Positions 1-9,700 of a stretch of 37,576 bases of DNA are shown here, one piece after another. A program made the translations under genes and the position numbers. The stretch covers positions 1 through 37,576 of the forward strand of contig JAFUQN010000128.1 of assembly GCA_017472365.1 (NCBI GenBank). The letters are read 5' to 3'. How positions within the stretch are numbered: the stretch's first letter is position 1; every line of letters begins with the position of its first letter. The notes under the pieces were generated by a model. It did no database searches, was not told where the DNA came from, and saw only the letters and a list, made by a program, of their open reading frames with translations. The DNA is from Bacillota bacterium (GTDB lineage Bacteria > Bacillota > Clostridia > Peptostreptococcales > Anaerovoracaceae).

Positions 1-647
1 CCGGAAATGACCATTCTGGCCGGTTCCGCCAGAACAAACAGCGTCAGGACGATTGCCAGTACCTGGTCAATATAAGGAACGAACGGTGCAAACCAGCTTG
101 CTTTGATGAGCATGGGAAGCAGAAACGCCGCGCCAAGTCCCCAGCTGACCGCCGCGTCCATCCACCATCCGCTGACTTCCGCATCCACCAACGGCGAATC
201 AATGTTTCGATTCATCTTGCGCAGCAGATACGTAACAATAGTACCAACCACGCCGGCGAAAATTTCGAAGGCTGCAATGATCGTGAAATCCACGTGTCGA
301 CCGCCCTGCAGGATGATCTGTACATTAGAAACGATCAATCCCACGGCAACTGCCAGAAGCATGAATCCCTTGATCACCAGGAACCAGGTTTCCACCTGGG
401 CGTAACCGAAGGGCCGGCGTTCCGTAATCGGTTTATATAACAGCGGTACCAGTTTCAAAGATACAATGGCTGTAATGGTTTCCGCCGAGTCACAGACCGC
501 GTCCATCAGTACTGCCTGCGAATTGGTGATCAGCGCCACGAATACTTCCAGGATCGCGAAACCGATCTCCATCCACATGGACAGTTTCAAAGCGTTCTGT
601 TCACGACGGATCGCTTTCAACTCGCTCATTTTAAAGTTAAAATTCAT
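1..647 (-). CDS. Cation diffusion facilitator family transporter (partial, N-terminal part)
   Basis: The minus-strand frame is open from the ATG at 647 to the window edge, so the C-terminal part is missing (about 215 residues present). A GGGGTGAT ribosome-binding site lies 4 bases before the ATG. The protein is rich in hydrophobic helices. The motif MDAVCDSAETI around residues 49-59 has the D-x3-D spacing of the metal site in helix 2 of CDF transporters, and a second D-rich stretch (VDAEVSGWWMD) sits where helix 5 would be. CDF proteins export divalent metals such as zinc, iron or manganese from the cytoplasm in exchange for protons. The second metal motif departs from the usual H-x3-D, so the substrate cannot be read. 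It lies 63 bp after glpK on the same strand with only a weak hairpin between, so co-transcription is possible. Confidence 0.75.
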   Translation of the reverse strand, partial: MNFNFKMSELKAIRREQNALKLSMWMEIGFAILEVFVALITNSQAVLMDAVCDSAETITAIVSLKLVPLLYKPITERRPFGYAQVETWFLVIKGFMLLAVAVGLIVSNVQIILQGGRHVDFTIIAAFEIFAGVVGTIVTYLLRKMNRNIDSPLVDAEVSGWWMDAAVSWGLGAAFLLPMLIKASWFAPFVPYIDQVLAIVLTLFVLAEPARMVIS

Positions 648-710
648 AGTAATCACCCCAATACATAACTGTCCTTACAGACAGGCGAAGAATCTATGCG
701 TCCCCCAACG

Positions 711-2302
<1,592 letters not shown>

Positions 2303-2328
2303 ATCCCTTGCTTTCGTTCCTTACATTA

Positions 2329-2361
2329 AAATAGCAGGATATCTGTGATACCCTGCTATTT
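2329..2361 (-). terminator. Terminator of the NfeD-flotillin operon
   Basis: Inverted repeat with AAATAGCAGG and CCTGCTATTT arms. On the minus strand the pairing continues inward through one G-U pair, giving about 17 bp with a 3-base loop, followed by TTTTAATGT. It sits about 40 bp after the flotillin stop codon. Confidence 0.75.
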
Positions 2362-2402
2362 GTTCTCAAGACTTCTGCACCGAAATGCGTTCCTCTTTTG
2401 AC

Positions 2403-3854
2403 TTATTCAGCATCTTCTGCCGGAGCTTCTTCCACCGGCACATCGATGACTTCCACCGGTTCGGCAACCGCTTCGTTTTCCTCAGCGGGAGTTTCACCGA
2501 TCTTTGTTCCCAGGAATGCGGGCAGTTCCATACCCGCCTGTTCAAACAGTTCGTTCATGGGCGGAATAGACTTCATCATACCGGACAGAAAATCTGCAGT
2601 CGCGGTCTTTCCGTCCTTGTTAGCGCCGCTGTCCCAAACAGTAACCTTATCGATCTTAATGTTCTTAATCGCTTCTACCTGGATTCTGGTCAGTTCTTCC
2701 AGCTTATCTGCAATCAGTAAGCGAACCGCAGCATCGGGATCGTTTCCGGCAGCAGCAACCAGATTTCTGATACCTTCTGCCTGACGCATCAGGATTTCCT
2801 GAGTACCGCGTGCTTCAGCTTCCATCTTGGCGTAGATAGCGTCCGCTTCCCCGCGGGCCTTTCTGCGCAGAACTTCAGCTTCCGCTTCCGCAGCGATTTC
2901 GGCCTGCTGTTTCTGGATCTGAGCAGCTACGATGACGTCAGCGGTCTGGGTAGCCTTTTCCAGTTCAGCACGGGTATTTTCAGCTTCCTGCTGAGCGATG
3001 TAAGCTTCCTGCTTTGCCTTTGCAGCCTGAACGGCTTCAGCAGCAGTCGCCAGTCGCAGAGCTTCCGCTTCTTTTTCTCTTCTTCTCGCTTCGGACTGGG
3101 CAATTTCGATCTTCGCGGAGTTTTCCCCGTCGATGGCGGCAGCGTTGGCAGCAGCAACACTGATTCTCTGATCCTTATGCGCATTGGCCTGACCAATTTC
3201 CCCGTCTCTGTTCTTTTCTGCTACGCTCTTCTTCGCTTCGTTGATCGCCTTTGCAGCAGCTTCCTTACCAAGCGCTTCGATATAGCCGGATTCATCGTTG
3301 ATGTCGGTTACGTTTACGTTGATCAGTCTCAGACCAATCTTTTTCAGTTCGATTTCTACGTTATTGGATACCGCCAGCAGGAACTTATCTCTGTCGGTAT
3401 TGATTTCTTCGATATCCATGGTCGCAACAACCAGACGCAGCTGACCGAAGATGATATCCTTGGCCAGTTCCTGGATCTCGTTCAGACGCAGACCCAGAAG
3501 ACGTTCTGCAGCGTTCTGCATAACACCCGGCTCAGTGGAAATACCAACGGTAAATCTGGACGGTACGTCGATACGAATGTTCTGCTTCGACAGTGCGGAC
3601 GTCAGGTCCACACTGATGGAGATCGGTGTCAAATCCAGGTACTGATAAGACTGAAGTACCGGAATAATGAACGCCGCACCACCGTGGATACACTTTGCAC
3701 TACGGGACGATCCATCTTTATCAGCACCGACTTTACCGTAGATAACCATGACCTTATCCGACGGACACTTTCTGTAGCGGGATAAAATCAAAATTAATGT
3801 AGCTAATAATACTAATACGATCAGAATGACCGCAATCAACATTCCAAACGGCAT
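2403..3854 (-). CDS. Flotillin family protein (SPFH domain), FloT/YuaG-like
   Basis: Scaffold protein of functional membrane microdomains. One N-terminal hydrophobic segment (about residues 4-26) is followed by a basic turn and an SPFH/PHB domain (about 30-200). A long alanine/glutamate-rich coiled-coil region (about 200-370, many AEAEA-type repeats) comes next, and the C-terminal tail is acidic and proline-containing. Length 483 compares with 509 for B. subtilis YuaG. The ATG has GGAGG 5 bases upstream. It follows the NfeD gene by 34 bp, the same order as yuaF-yuaG in B. subtilis, where the two proteins act in one membrane complex. Here the operon seems to be controlled by the neighbouring XRE protein, judged by shared palindromes, and not by an obvious sigma-W promoter. 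Confidence 0.92.
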   Translation of the reverse strand: MPFGMLIAVILIVLVLLATLILILSRYRKCPSDKVMVIYGKVGADKDGSSRSAKCIHGGAAFIIPVLQSYQYLDLTPISISVDLTSALSKQNIRIDVPSRFTVGISTEPGVMQNAAERLLGLRLNEIQELAKDIIFGQLRLVVATMDIEEINTDRDKFLLAVSNNVEIELKKIGLRLINVNVTDINDESGYIEALGKEAAAKAINEAKKSVAEKNRDGEIGQANAHKDQRISVAAANAAAIDGENSAKIEIAQSEARRREKEAEALRLATAAEAVQAAKAKQEAYIAQQEAENTRAELEKATQTADVIVAAQIQKQQAEIAAEAEAEVLRRKARGEADAIYAKMEAEARGTQEILMRQAEGIRNLVAAAGNDPDAAVRLLIADKLEELTRIQVEAIKNIKIDKVTVWDSGANKDGKTATADFLSGMMKSIPPMNELFEQAGMELPAFLGTKIGETPAEENEAVAEPVEVIDVPVEEAPAEDAE

Positions 3855-3888
3855 AGTTTCCTCCTTTACATAAAACCCCTTTTTGTAA

Positions 3889-4554
3889 TTATTCGTCTTC
3901 TTCGACCACTAAAACCCCGTTCCTAACATCCACGATCCGGACGTTCGTTCCGGTTTTTAAAACGGTCGGACTCATTGATACAGCATCGCACTCTGCATAT
4001 CTCCCCTGTACGTACAGCGTAACCTTGCCTTCTCCATGACCCTGCTCCGGAATCGGTATATAGACTTTTGCACTCTCACCTATGGCATTTCTTACATCCA
4101 GCGTACCATTTTCCGTCAACCGGCGCGATGCATGGATCAGCTTGGCAACCGCGTACATCGCCACGACTCCGAGAACCACACCTGCGATGATACTCATGGC
4201 CGGAGCCGCGCCGGCACTGATGCTGGCAATGGCCGACCATCCGGTCACCATGAGAAATGTGATGATCCCCTGAAGCGTGAACATGCGCATGATCGAAAAG
4301 TCTGCGGGATTTCCACCGTCGCCGAAATGAACATCATCGATATCCATGGCATCCGGCATTTCCGAAAAGTCCGGACCGTCAAATCCACCGTCCAGATCCA
4401 ATCCGGATGTATCGCTGTAGGCGATCCCCTCACCGCCTTCGATCCCTCCTAAAAATGCCATGACCGTCTGGATCACGAACACCAACGTGGATGGAATCGC
4501 GATAAAATATAAGATTTTCACTGTCGGGTCAAGACTGTCCCACCATGCAACCAT
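3889..4554 (-). CDS. NfeD family membrane protein (YuaF-like), flotillin partner
   Basis: Start chosen at ATG 4554 because AAAGGAGG lies 7 bases upstream; an in-frame upstream start (4599) would put codons over that site. The 221-residue product has an N-terminal membrane segment (about 12-34), then a long acidic, glycine-rich stretch full of aspartate (about 36-85). Two or three further membrane segments follow (about 90-145), and the C-terminal part looks like the OB-fold of NfeD proteins (about 155-221). NfeD proteins are encoded next to flotillin or stomatin genes and are thought to assist them in the membrane. The acidic loop is longer than I would expect for a YuaF-type protein (YuaF is 174 residues), and its aspartates could bind divalent metal, which is a guess. 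Confidence 0.85.
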   Translation of the reverse strand: MVAWWDSLDPTVKILYFIAIPSTLVFVIQTVMAFLGGIEGGEGIAYSDTSGLDLDGGFDGPDFSEMPDAMDIDDVHFGDGGNPADFSIMRMFTLQGIITFLMVTGWSAIASISAGAAPAMSIIAGVVLGVVAMYAVAKLIHASRRLTENGTLDVRNAIGESAKVYIPIPEQGHGEGKVTLYVQGRYAECDAVSMSPTVLKTGTNVRIVDVRNGVLVVEEDE

Positions 4555-4599
4555 TTGTGTTCCTCCTTTCCCTGTTACCTCATTTGAATATTCAGTCAA

Positions 4600-4647
4600 G
4601 TAAATTTAATTTACCATTATTGTAGCAACTCCCGACTTTCTTGTCAA
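4600..4647 (-). promoter_or_regulatory. NfeD-flotillin promoter with 15-bp palindromic operator
   Basis: On the minus strand TTGACA (4642-4647) and TACAAT (4619-4624) have a 17-bp spacer. Four bases after the -10 begins the palindrome GTAAAT-N3-ATTTAC (4600-4614). The operator covers the expected transcription start. The same 15-mer, reading GTAAATTAAATTTAC in the direction of transcription, recurs at the divergent XRE promoter. Confidence 0.85.
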
Positions 4648-4706
4648 TATTTTCTCAAATTTATTTCATTACAATCCTATTTCAATGGTATAACAAATAA
4701 ATTATG

Positions 4707-4753
4707 TTGCATTTCCCGTTTACTATTGATATAATGATGTAAATTAAATTTAC
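4707..4753 (+). promoter_or_regulatory. Promoter of the XRE gene with the same 15-bp operator
   Basis: TTGCAT (4707-4712) and TATAAT (4730-4735) are separated by 17 bp. Three bases later comes GTAAATTAAATTTAC (4739-4753), identical in the direction of transcription to the operator of the opposite promoter. The ribosome-binding site AAAGGAGG follows directly. This layout implies repression at the start site, including self-repression. Confidence 0.85.
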
Positions 4754-4774
4754 CATCAAGAAAGGAGGATCTTT

Positions 4775-5344
4775 ATGAAACAGCCGGAACTTGGAAAACG
4801 TCTGAAAGAAGCCCGTATTGCGCGTAAAATGACACAGAGTGAAGTTGTCGGTACGTTTATTACCCGAAATATGCTCAGTCAGATTGAAAGCGGAAAAGCA
4901 ATGCCTTCCGTGGAAACTTTGCAGTATCTGGCCGAAGTTCTCGGTATTTCGCCCCAGTCGCTGATTTCTGTTCCCTCCCTTCTTTCTGAGCCGGATCAAA
5001 TACAGCCTGATCCTCTTGAACTGTTATCCGATGCGAAAGACGCTCTGCGAAATCGTCAATACCGTACAGTTCTCTCCCTGTGTTCGGATCTTCCCTCAGC
5101 TTTGGAAGATGAATGTTTTGCACTGACTGCTCTCGCCTCCTGCGCCTTGGCAGAACAGCTGTTAACAGAGAATCACGATCCGGCCCAACAGCGTACTGCC
5201 GCGGCGGAAGCAGTTGCCCTGGCCCAAAGCGCCATGGAAATATCCACAAAAGGGCTCTATGCCAATGAGTTGATCCATTCGAAAGCCATGCTTTTCTTTA
5301 ATCAGGCTGCCCAGCTCCTTCTCTCTTATTCTGAAATCAAATAA
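4775..5344 (+). CDS. XRE-family regulator with short C-terminal helical domain
   Basis: Residues 6-60 form a helix-turn-helix of the XRE/Cro type (LGKRLKEARIARKMTQSEV, then a recognition-helix region ending in SQIESGKAMPS). The C-terminal 110 residues look helical with TPR-like character (RQYRTVLSLCSDL, ALASCALAEQLL) as in RRNPP/PlcR-like sensors, but at 189 residues it is about half the length of those peptide-binding proteins, so any ligand is unknown. AAAGGAGG precedes the ATG. It is divergent from the NfeD-flotillin operon, and both promoters carry the same palindrome. I infer it represses itself and the flotillin operon. Confidence 0.85.
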   Translation: MKQPELGKRLKEARIARKMTQSEVVGTFITRNMLSQIESGKAMPSVETLQYLAEVLGISPQSLISVPSLLSEPDQIQPDPLELLSDAKDALRNRQYRTVLSLCSDLPSALEDECFALTALASCALAEQLLTENHDPAQQRTAAAEAVALAQSAMEISTKGLYANELIHSKAMLFFNQAAQLLLSYSEIK

Positions 5345-5381
5345 AAAGCAGTCCATGTACGAATACACGGACTGCTTTTTT
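5343..5381. terminator. Bidirectional terminator between XRE gene and lacZ
   Basis: Stem AAAAAGCAGTCC (5343-5354) and GGACTGCTTTTT (5369-5380), with T runs readable on both strands. It sits immediately after the XRE stop codon and 15 bp from the convergent lacZ stop. Confidence 0.9.
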
Positions 5382-5395
5382 GATTCTTACTTCTT

Positions 5396-8200
5396 TTATT
5401 TCTTAGTCCCGCTGATCACGAACACAAATTCGATGTCGTTTTCTGCACTCACATGATATGCACTTTCCACATCGCTTCCCCAGGTATCGATCCCACCGAC
5501 ACCTCGCATCGCACCACATACCGTGATGACCGTTCTCGTCGCCTTCGGCAGTTCTTCCCTGTGGAAGGCCTGTTCCAATTGCTGAGGTGTGTAAGGAATT
5601 GCAGAGAAGTGAATATAATCGCCATCGTCGTCCTGTTCGATCCAGAGTTCATGACCTTCACAGAAAAGTTTCGCCCATTCTGTATCCATATGGTTTCCAC
5701 ATTCCTGCGGAACCAGATAGTTAGCGATTCCGGGTACTTCTTCGTGAATTCCAAATTCTGCACCTTTATAGCGGTCGGGGTACGTTTCTCCGGAGAGGCC
5801 CTGCCACTGAGTCTTTTCCACCGGCTTCGTTGTAGAGAATCTGAGACCTAACAGCGGAAGCTGCGGACGTCCTTTCTGACCGTAATAGTGAACGTTGGCG
5901 GTCAGATATCCATACAAACTGATGATGTAAGTCACTTCCACTTTTAAATCCGGCATGATATCTGCAGTATAGGTATATTTCACCTTTACCCGAACATCGT
6001 TTTCTTCCAAAACTTCCATACCGATGCACTTCTGATACTGATCTACTGCAGACCAGATCGCAGACTTTTCCGGGAAACCGCATCCACAATCGTTTTCTGT
6101 CGGCGCCCTCCAGAAAGCAACCTTCGGTGCTCTCCAGAGCCATTCCTTTTCATGGAATCGCATGGAAACCGGGCCCTGACCTCCAAAGAGGATCTCAAAA
6201 TTCTCACCTCTGACGCCAAGAGCTCCATCGCCGTGGCTGATGGTCAGAGGAACGTCGGATGTCTTCATGGGAAGAGCGTCGGACAGATCGCGGCCAACCT
6301 CATTCTTTGCATCAAATTCTGCTCGTTCATCGGATGTGCTGTGCCAGTAACGGACTTCCTGCATACAGGGCTTCGGCTGACCATCAGCGGTGACGATTCC
6401 GTTTCCACTGAAATTGTAGTCCGTCTGACGTTCTCCGAAGTCACCGCCGTAACCGAGAACACGTTCTCCATTGGGGTTCGTATACCATAAAGCCTGGTCC
6501 ATGTAGTCCCAGATGAAGCCGCCCTGATACAGCGGAAATTCATCGATCATGGATACGTAGGATTCCATTCCTCCTAAAGAATTCCCCATATTGTGCATAT
6601 ATTCGCAGTTAAGATATGCCTTAGGCGGGTCGTTTTCCAAATACTCACGTACTTCCGTTGGTGTAGCGTACATTCTGGTTTCCATATCCGATACAGTTTC
6701 GTATTCCGGACGCCAGTAGGGGCTGTTGGGTGTTCCATTGGCAACCCCTCTCGGCCAATATGCGCCTTCGTAGTGGACCAGTCGGGACGGATCCACACTG
6801 CGGAAGTAATCGGCCATAGCTACGATATTCGAACCACAGAAGGCCTCGTTCCCACAGGACCAGAAGAGAATGGAAACGTGGTTTTTGTCACGTTCGAACA
6901 TGGATCTCGCTCTGTCCAGAACGCAGTCTCTCCATTCCGGGAAGCTTCCGGGAACGTTCCAGTCAGGACGGACGTTCATTCCCACCTGCCAGGAACCATG
7001 GCTTTCCAGATTGGTTTCGTCCATCATATAGATCCCCTGTTCGTCACACATGTGATACCATTCAGTACGATTCGGGTAATGAGATGTACGGACAGCATTG
7101 ATGTTGTTCTTCAGGAACATATCCATGGCATCTTCCATGTCTTTAACGGTGATGCAGCGTCCGGTTTCCGCATTCCATTCATGACGGTTGACACCGTTGA
7201 TGATCAGACGCTTTCCATTCAGATACATCACTTTATCTTCGCCCAGTTCTATCCGGCGGAATCCGATCTGATACGGAACGTATTCAACAATGTTTCCTTT
7301 TTTTACGGTCAGCATCACCTGGTATAATTCCGGTGTTCCGTAATCCCAGATCTTTACATCGGTAAGATCCAAAACCTGCGACCAAAGATATCCATCAGCT
7401 TTGTTCAGTTCCAGTTCGCCATCGAAGAGGACGCCATCCTCCGGATGGCGGACGGTTGCCGTAACAGAATCCGCCTCTGTCAGAAGACGGAATCGCATAG
7501 AACCACTAATGTTATCCTGATTCAGCGTGGTCTGGATCCACAGGTCTTCCAAAAGAGGTTCTGCATAAAGGAATACAGAACGGAAGATCCCGGAAAAACG
7601 GAAAAAGTCCTGTCCTTCGATCCAGGATGCACTGCAGTGCTTATAAACCTCCACACAAAGGCGGTTATCCGTTTCTTTGATATACGGAGTCAGATCAAAA
7701 TCAGACGGTGTGAATGTATCTTCACAATAACCGACAAACTGCCCATTCAACCAGATATATGCAGCCTGTTCGACACCCTGAAACGAAATACGAACGCGTT
7801 TTCCGGTCAGTGCAGGATCTAAATCAAACTCACAGACATAACTTCCCACAGGATTGTAGTCCCAGTTCACCTGTGGTGGAAGAATTTCTTTATGGCCATC
7901 CCAGGGATACAGTTTGTTGATATACTGGATCTGTCCAAACCCTTGGATTTCCATGTGACCCGGTACTTGAATCGTACCGAAGCCGGACAGATCATATCCA
8001 TCTTTCCAGAAGTCTTCCGGACGTTTGGACGGAGCTTCGCTCCACTGGAACTTCCAGGTACCGTCCAAAGTCTGGCGCAGAGATGTATTCTTTTGTTCCG
8101 CTTCTTCCAGAGAAGCATATGTGATGTGATCGGAGTGGGCATCGAGCCTGTTCACACGGAATACCGTGGGATCAGCCAGCCATTGCAGATTAGCTTCCAT
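5396..8200 (-). CDS. lacZ: Beta-galactosidase, glycoside hydrolase family 2
   Basis: Hydrolyses lactose and other beta-galactosides in the cytoplasm; there is no signal peptide. The 934 residues compare with 1024 in E. coli LacZ. Domains run in the usual GH2 order: sugar-binding domain (about 45-215), immunoglobulin-like domain (215-325), TIM barrel (325-610), then the C-terminal galactosidase domains. Catalytic residues are visible: NGVNRHEW (335-342), acid/base E452 in SCGNEAF and nucleophile E533 in NCEYMHNMG. The ATG has AGGAGA 6 bases upstream. It follows the mgl operon on the same strand but is separated from it by a strong terminator; I see no convincing promoter in the 37 bp between, so read-through or a weak promoter is likely. 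No lactose permease is encoded here. Confidence 0.96.
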   Translation of the reverse strand: MEANLQWLADPTVFRVNRLDAHSDHITYASLEEAEQKNTSLRQTLDGTWKFQWSEAPSKRPEDFWKDGYDLSGFGTIQVPGHMEIQGFGQIQYINKLYPWDGHKEILPPQVNWDYNPVGSYVCEFDLDPALTGKRVRISFQGVEQAAYIWLNGQFVGYCEDTFTPSDFDLTPYIKETDNRLCVEVYKHCSASWIEGQDFFRFSGIFRSVFLYAEPLLEDLWIQTTLNQDNISGSMRFRLLTEADSVTATVRHPEDGVLFDGELELNKADGYLWSQVLDLTDVKIWDYGTPELYQVMLTVKKGNIVEYVPYQIGFRRIELGEDKVMYLNGKRLIINGVNRHEWNAETGRCITVKDMEDAMDMFLKNNINAVRTSHYPNRTEWYHMCDEQGIYMMDETNLESHGSWQVGMNVRPDWNVPGSFPEWRDCVLDRARSMFERDKNHVSILFWSCGNEAFCGSNIVAMADYFRSVDPSRLVHYEGAYWPRGVANGTPNSPYWRPEYETVSDMETRMYATPTEVREYLENDPPKAYLNCEYMHNMGNSLGGMESYVSMIDEFPLYQGGFIWDYMDQALWYTNPNGERVLGYGGDFGERQTDYNFSGNGIVTADGQPKPCMQEVRYWHSTSDERAEFDAKNEVGRDLSDALPMKTSDVPLTISHGDGALGVRGENFEILFGGQGPVSMRFHEKEWLWRAPKVAFWRAPTENDCGCGFPEKSAIWSAVDQYQKCIGMEVLEENDVRVKVKYTYTADIMPDLKVEVTYIISLYGYLTANVHYYGQKGRPQLPLLGLRFSTTKPVEKTQWQGLSGETYPDRYKGAEFGIHEEVPGIANYLVPQECGNHMDTEWAKLFCEGHELWIEQDDDGDYIHFSAIPYTPQQLEQAFHREELPKATRTVITVCGAMRGVGGIDTWGSDVESAYHVSAENDIEFVFVISGTKK

Positions 8201-8236
8201 ACATGTCTCTCCTATTGTGCTAATTTTAATTGTTGT

Positions 8237-8265
8237 AAAAAACCCCCGGGATCGCCGGGGGTTTT
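8237..8265 (-). terminator. Terminator at the end of the mgl operon
   Basis: Stem CCCCCGG / CCGGGGG with a 5-base loop, followed on the minus strand by TTTTTT. It lies 5 bp after the stop of the InlB-repeat gene and ahead of lacZ. Confidence 0.9.
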
Positions 8266-8269
8266 GAGT

Positions 8270-8635
8270 TTATTCAACTTTTTCCCAACGTGCGTACAAT
8301 GTAACATCTCCATCGGCAGTAGCTTCAAAATCGAAGGGATAAAAACAGTTTTCATCCATATACCAGCCGACGAAACGGTATCCTTCGCGAGTCGGGGGTT
8401 CCGGTTCATCCAAAAGATCTCCATACATAAATTCCTGCGAAGGGACATCCGTTCCTCCCTTAGAATCGTATGTAGCCAAATAACCGTTATTGGCAACTCC
8501 GTAAAACAGGATCAGGATCATGGCGAGAATACCGCCGACGATGAACTTGTCCAGTGTTTTTACAGAGATTCTGGCATTTTTATATAGACCTTTAAACGAG
8601 GAATGAACTTCCTTTTTTGGTGTCTGGTCTTCCAT
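8270..8635 (-). CDS. Small single-pass membrane protein with one InlB B-repeat, coupled to mglC
   Basis: The 121 residues have a basic N-terminal tail (1-30, KKEVHSSFKGLYKNAR), one hydrophobic segment (about 31-50, FIVGGILAMILILFYGVA) and an outward-facing C-terminal domain. That domain carries the InlB B-repeat signature: a Y-x-T-x-GG-like start (ATYDSKGG), then PTREGYRFVGWYMD, F-D-F, and LYARWEKV at the end. The start ATG overlaps the mglC stop by one base (TAATG), which indicates translational coupling, and the mgl terminator follows at once, so it is the last cistron of the galactose importer operon. InlB B-repeats normally occur in large surface proteins. One on a small anchored protein within an ABC importer operon suggests an accessory or surface sugar-capture role, which is inference. 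Confidence 0.85.
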   Translation of the reverse strand: MEDQTPKKEVHSSFKGLYKNARISVKTLDKFIVGGILAMILILFYGVANNGYLATYDSKGGTDVPSQEFMYGDLLDEPEPPTREGYRFVGWYMDENCFYPFDFEATADGDVTLYARWEKVE

Positions 8636-9687
8636 TACTTACGAACCAGATACTTTCTCATGTCGATTGCACAAGCAACCAGGATGATCAGACCCTTAAC
8701 GATGAACAGCAGGTTCTGGTCAACGGACAGATAAGTCAGACCGGTAAAGATAACCTGTAACAGCAGTACGCCGATGATAGCGCCGGAAACCTTACCGATA
8801 CCACCTACGAAGGAAATACCGCCGATTACGCAAGCTGCGATAGCGTCAGCTTCATAGTTCAGACCGGTGGTAGCGTTTACGGAAGCGATACGAGCAGCGT
8901 CCATGAAACCAGTGATACCATACAGAGCACCAGCCATCATGAATACCATGATGATGGTTCTTACTACGTTAACACCGGATACGTTAGCAGCTTCTTCGTT
9001 GGAACCTACAGCGTACATGTTCTTACCGAATGCAGTCTTGTTCCAGATCACCCATACGATGATGGTGATGATCACGGAATACAGTACATACATCGGAACT
9101 ACGGTGTTACCGATTCGGAACAGCTCGCCTGTGATCAGTTCACGATAAGCGGGGTTCATACCGGACAGAGTCTGACCGGAGTTGGTACCCAGCTGTAAGT
9201 ACAGCAGGATGATACCGTAGATGATCAGCTGAGTGGACAGGGTTACGATGTAAGGATGTAACTTGAACTTTGCCATACAGAAACCGTTTACAAAGCCCAG
9301 GATAGCGCCTACTACGATAACAGCAGCCAGAGCTACATACCAAGCCTGAACACCCATTTCGGGGAACAGCTTATTGGTGGTCAGCTGTAAGGAAGCAGCG
9401 ATACAAGCAGCCAGACCTACCTGACGTCCGGCAGAAACGTCAGTACCGGCCAGGATGATACATCCACCAACGCCCAGAGCGATGGGCAGCTTAGCTGCGG
9501 TCAGGTTGATGATGTTAATAATAGAAGGAACGGAAACGAAAGCAGGTTCCTTCAGCGCGATCAATACGATAGCGATAGCGATGATGATGAACATTGCATT
9601 GTTCATCATGATATCTCCGATGGCACGCTTTCTGTCCTTGGCATTCATTGCCTTCAGTGCGTTGCCCTTTTCTTTCAGTTCAGACAC
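8635..9687 (-). CDS. mglC: Galactose/methyl-galactoside ABC transporter, permease
   Basis: Membrane permease of the BPD_transp_2 (RbsC/MglC) class with about ten hydrophobic segments. Typical stretches include LPIALGVGGCIILAGTDVS, where the galactose permeases keep a glycine-rich turn, and ACVIGGISFVGGIGKVSGA near the end. I chose the GTG at 9687 because GGAGG lies 8 bases upstream, within the tail of mglA; an upstream TTG at 9708 would overlap mglA and has no spaced site. The product is then 350 residues, near the 336 of E. coli MglC. It works as a pair with MglA and MglB. Confidence 0.93.
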   Translation of the reverse strand: MSELKEKGNALKAMNAKDRKRAIGDIMMNNAMFIIIAIAIVLIALKEPAFVSVPSIINIINLTAAKLPIALGVGGCIILAGTDVSAGRQVGLAACIAASLQLTTNKLFPEMGVQAWYVALAAVIVVGAILGFVNGFCMAKFKLHPYIVTLSTQLIIYGIILLYLQLGTNSGQTLSGMNPAYRELITGELFRIGNTVVPMYVLYSVIITIIVWVIWNKTAFGKNMYAVGSNEEAANVSGVNVVRTIIMVFMMAGALYGITGFMDAARIASVNATTGLNYEADAIAACVIGGISFVGGIGKVSGAIIGVLLLQVIFTGLTYLSVDQNLLFIVKGLIILVACAIDMRKYLVRK

Positions 9688-9700
9688 GATTATTTCCTCC

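Noticed and set aside
2927-3196. Lysine/arginine-rich frame inside the flotillin gene
   Set aside because: It is a shadow of the repetitive alanine/glutamate coiled-coil codons.
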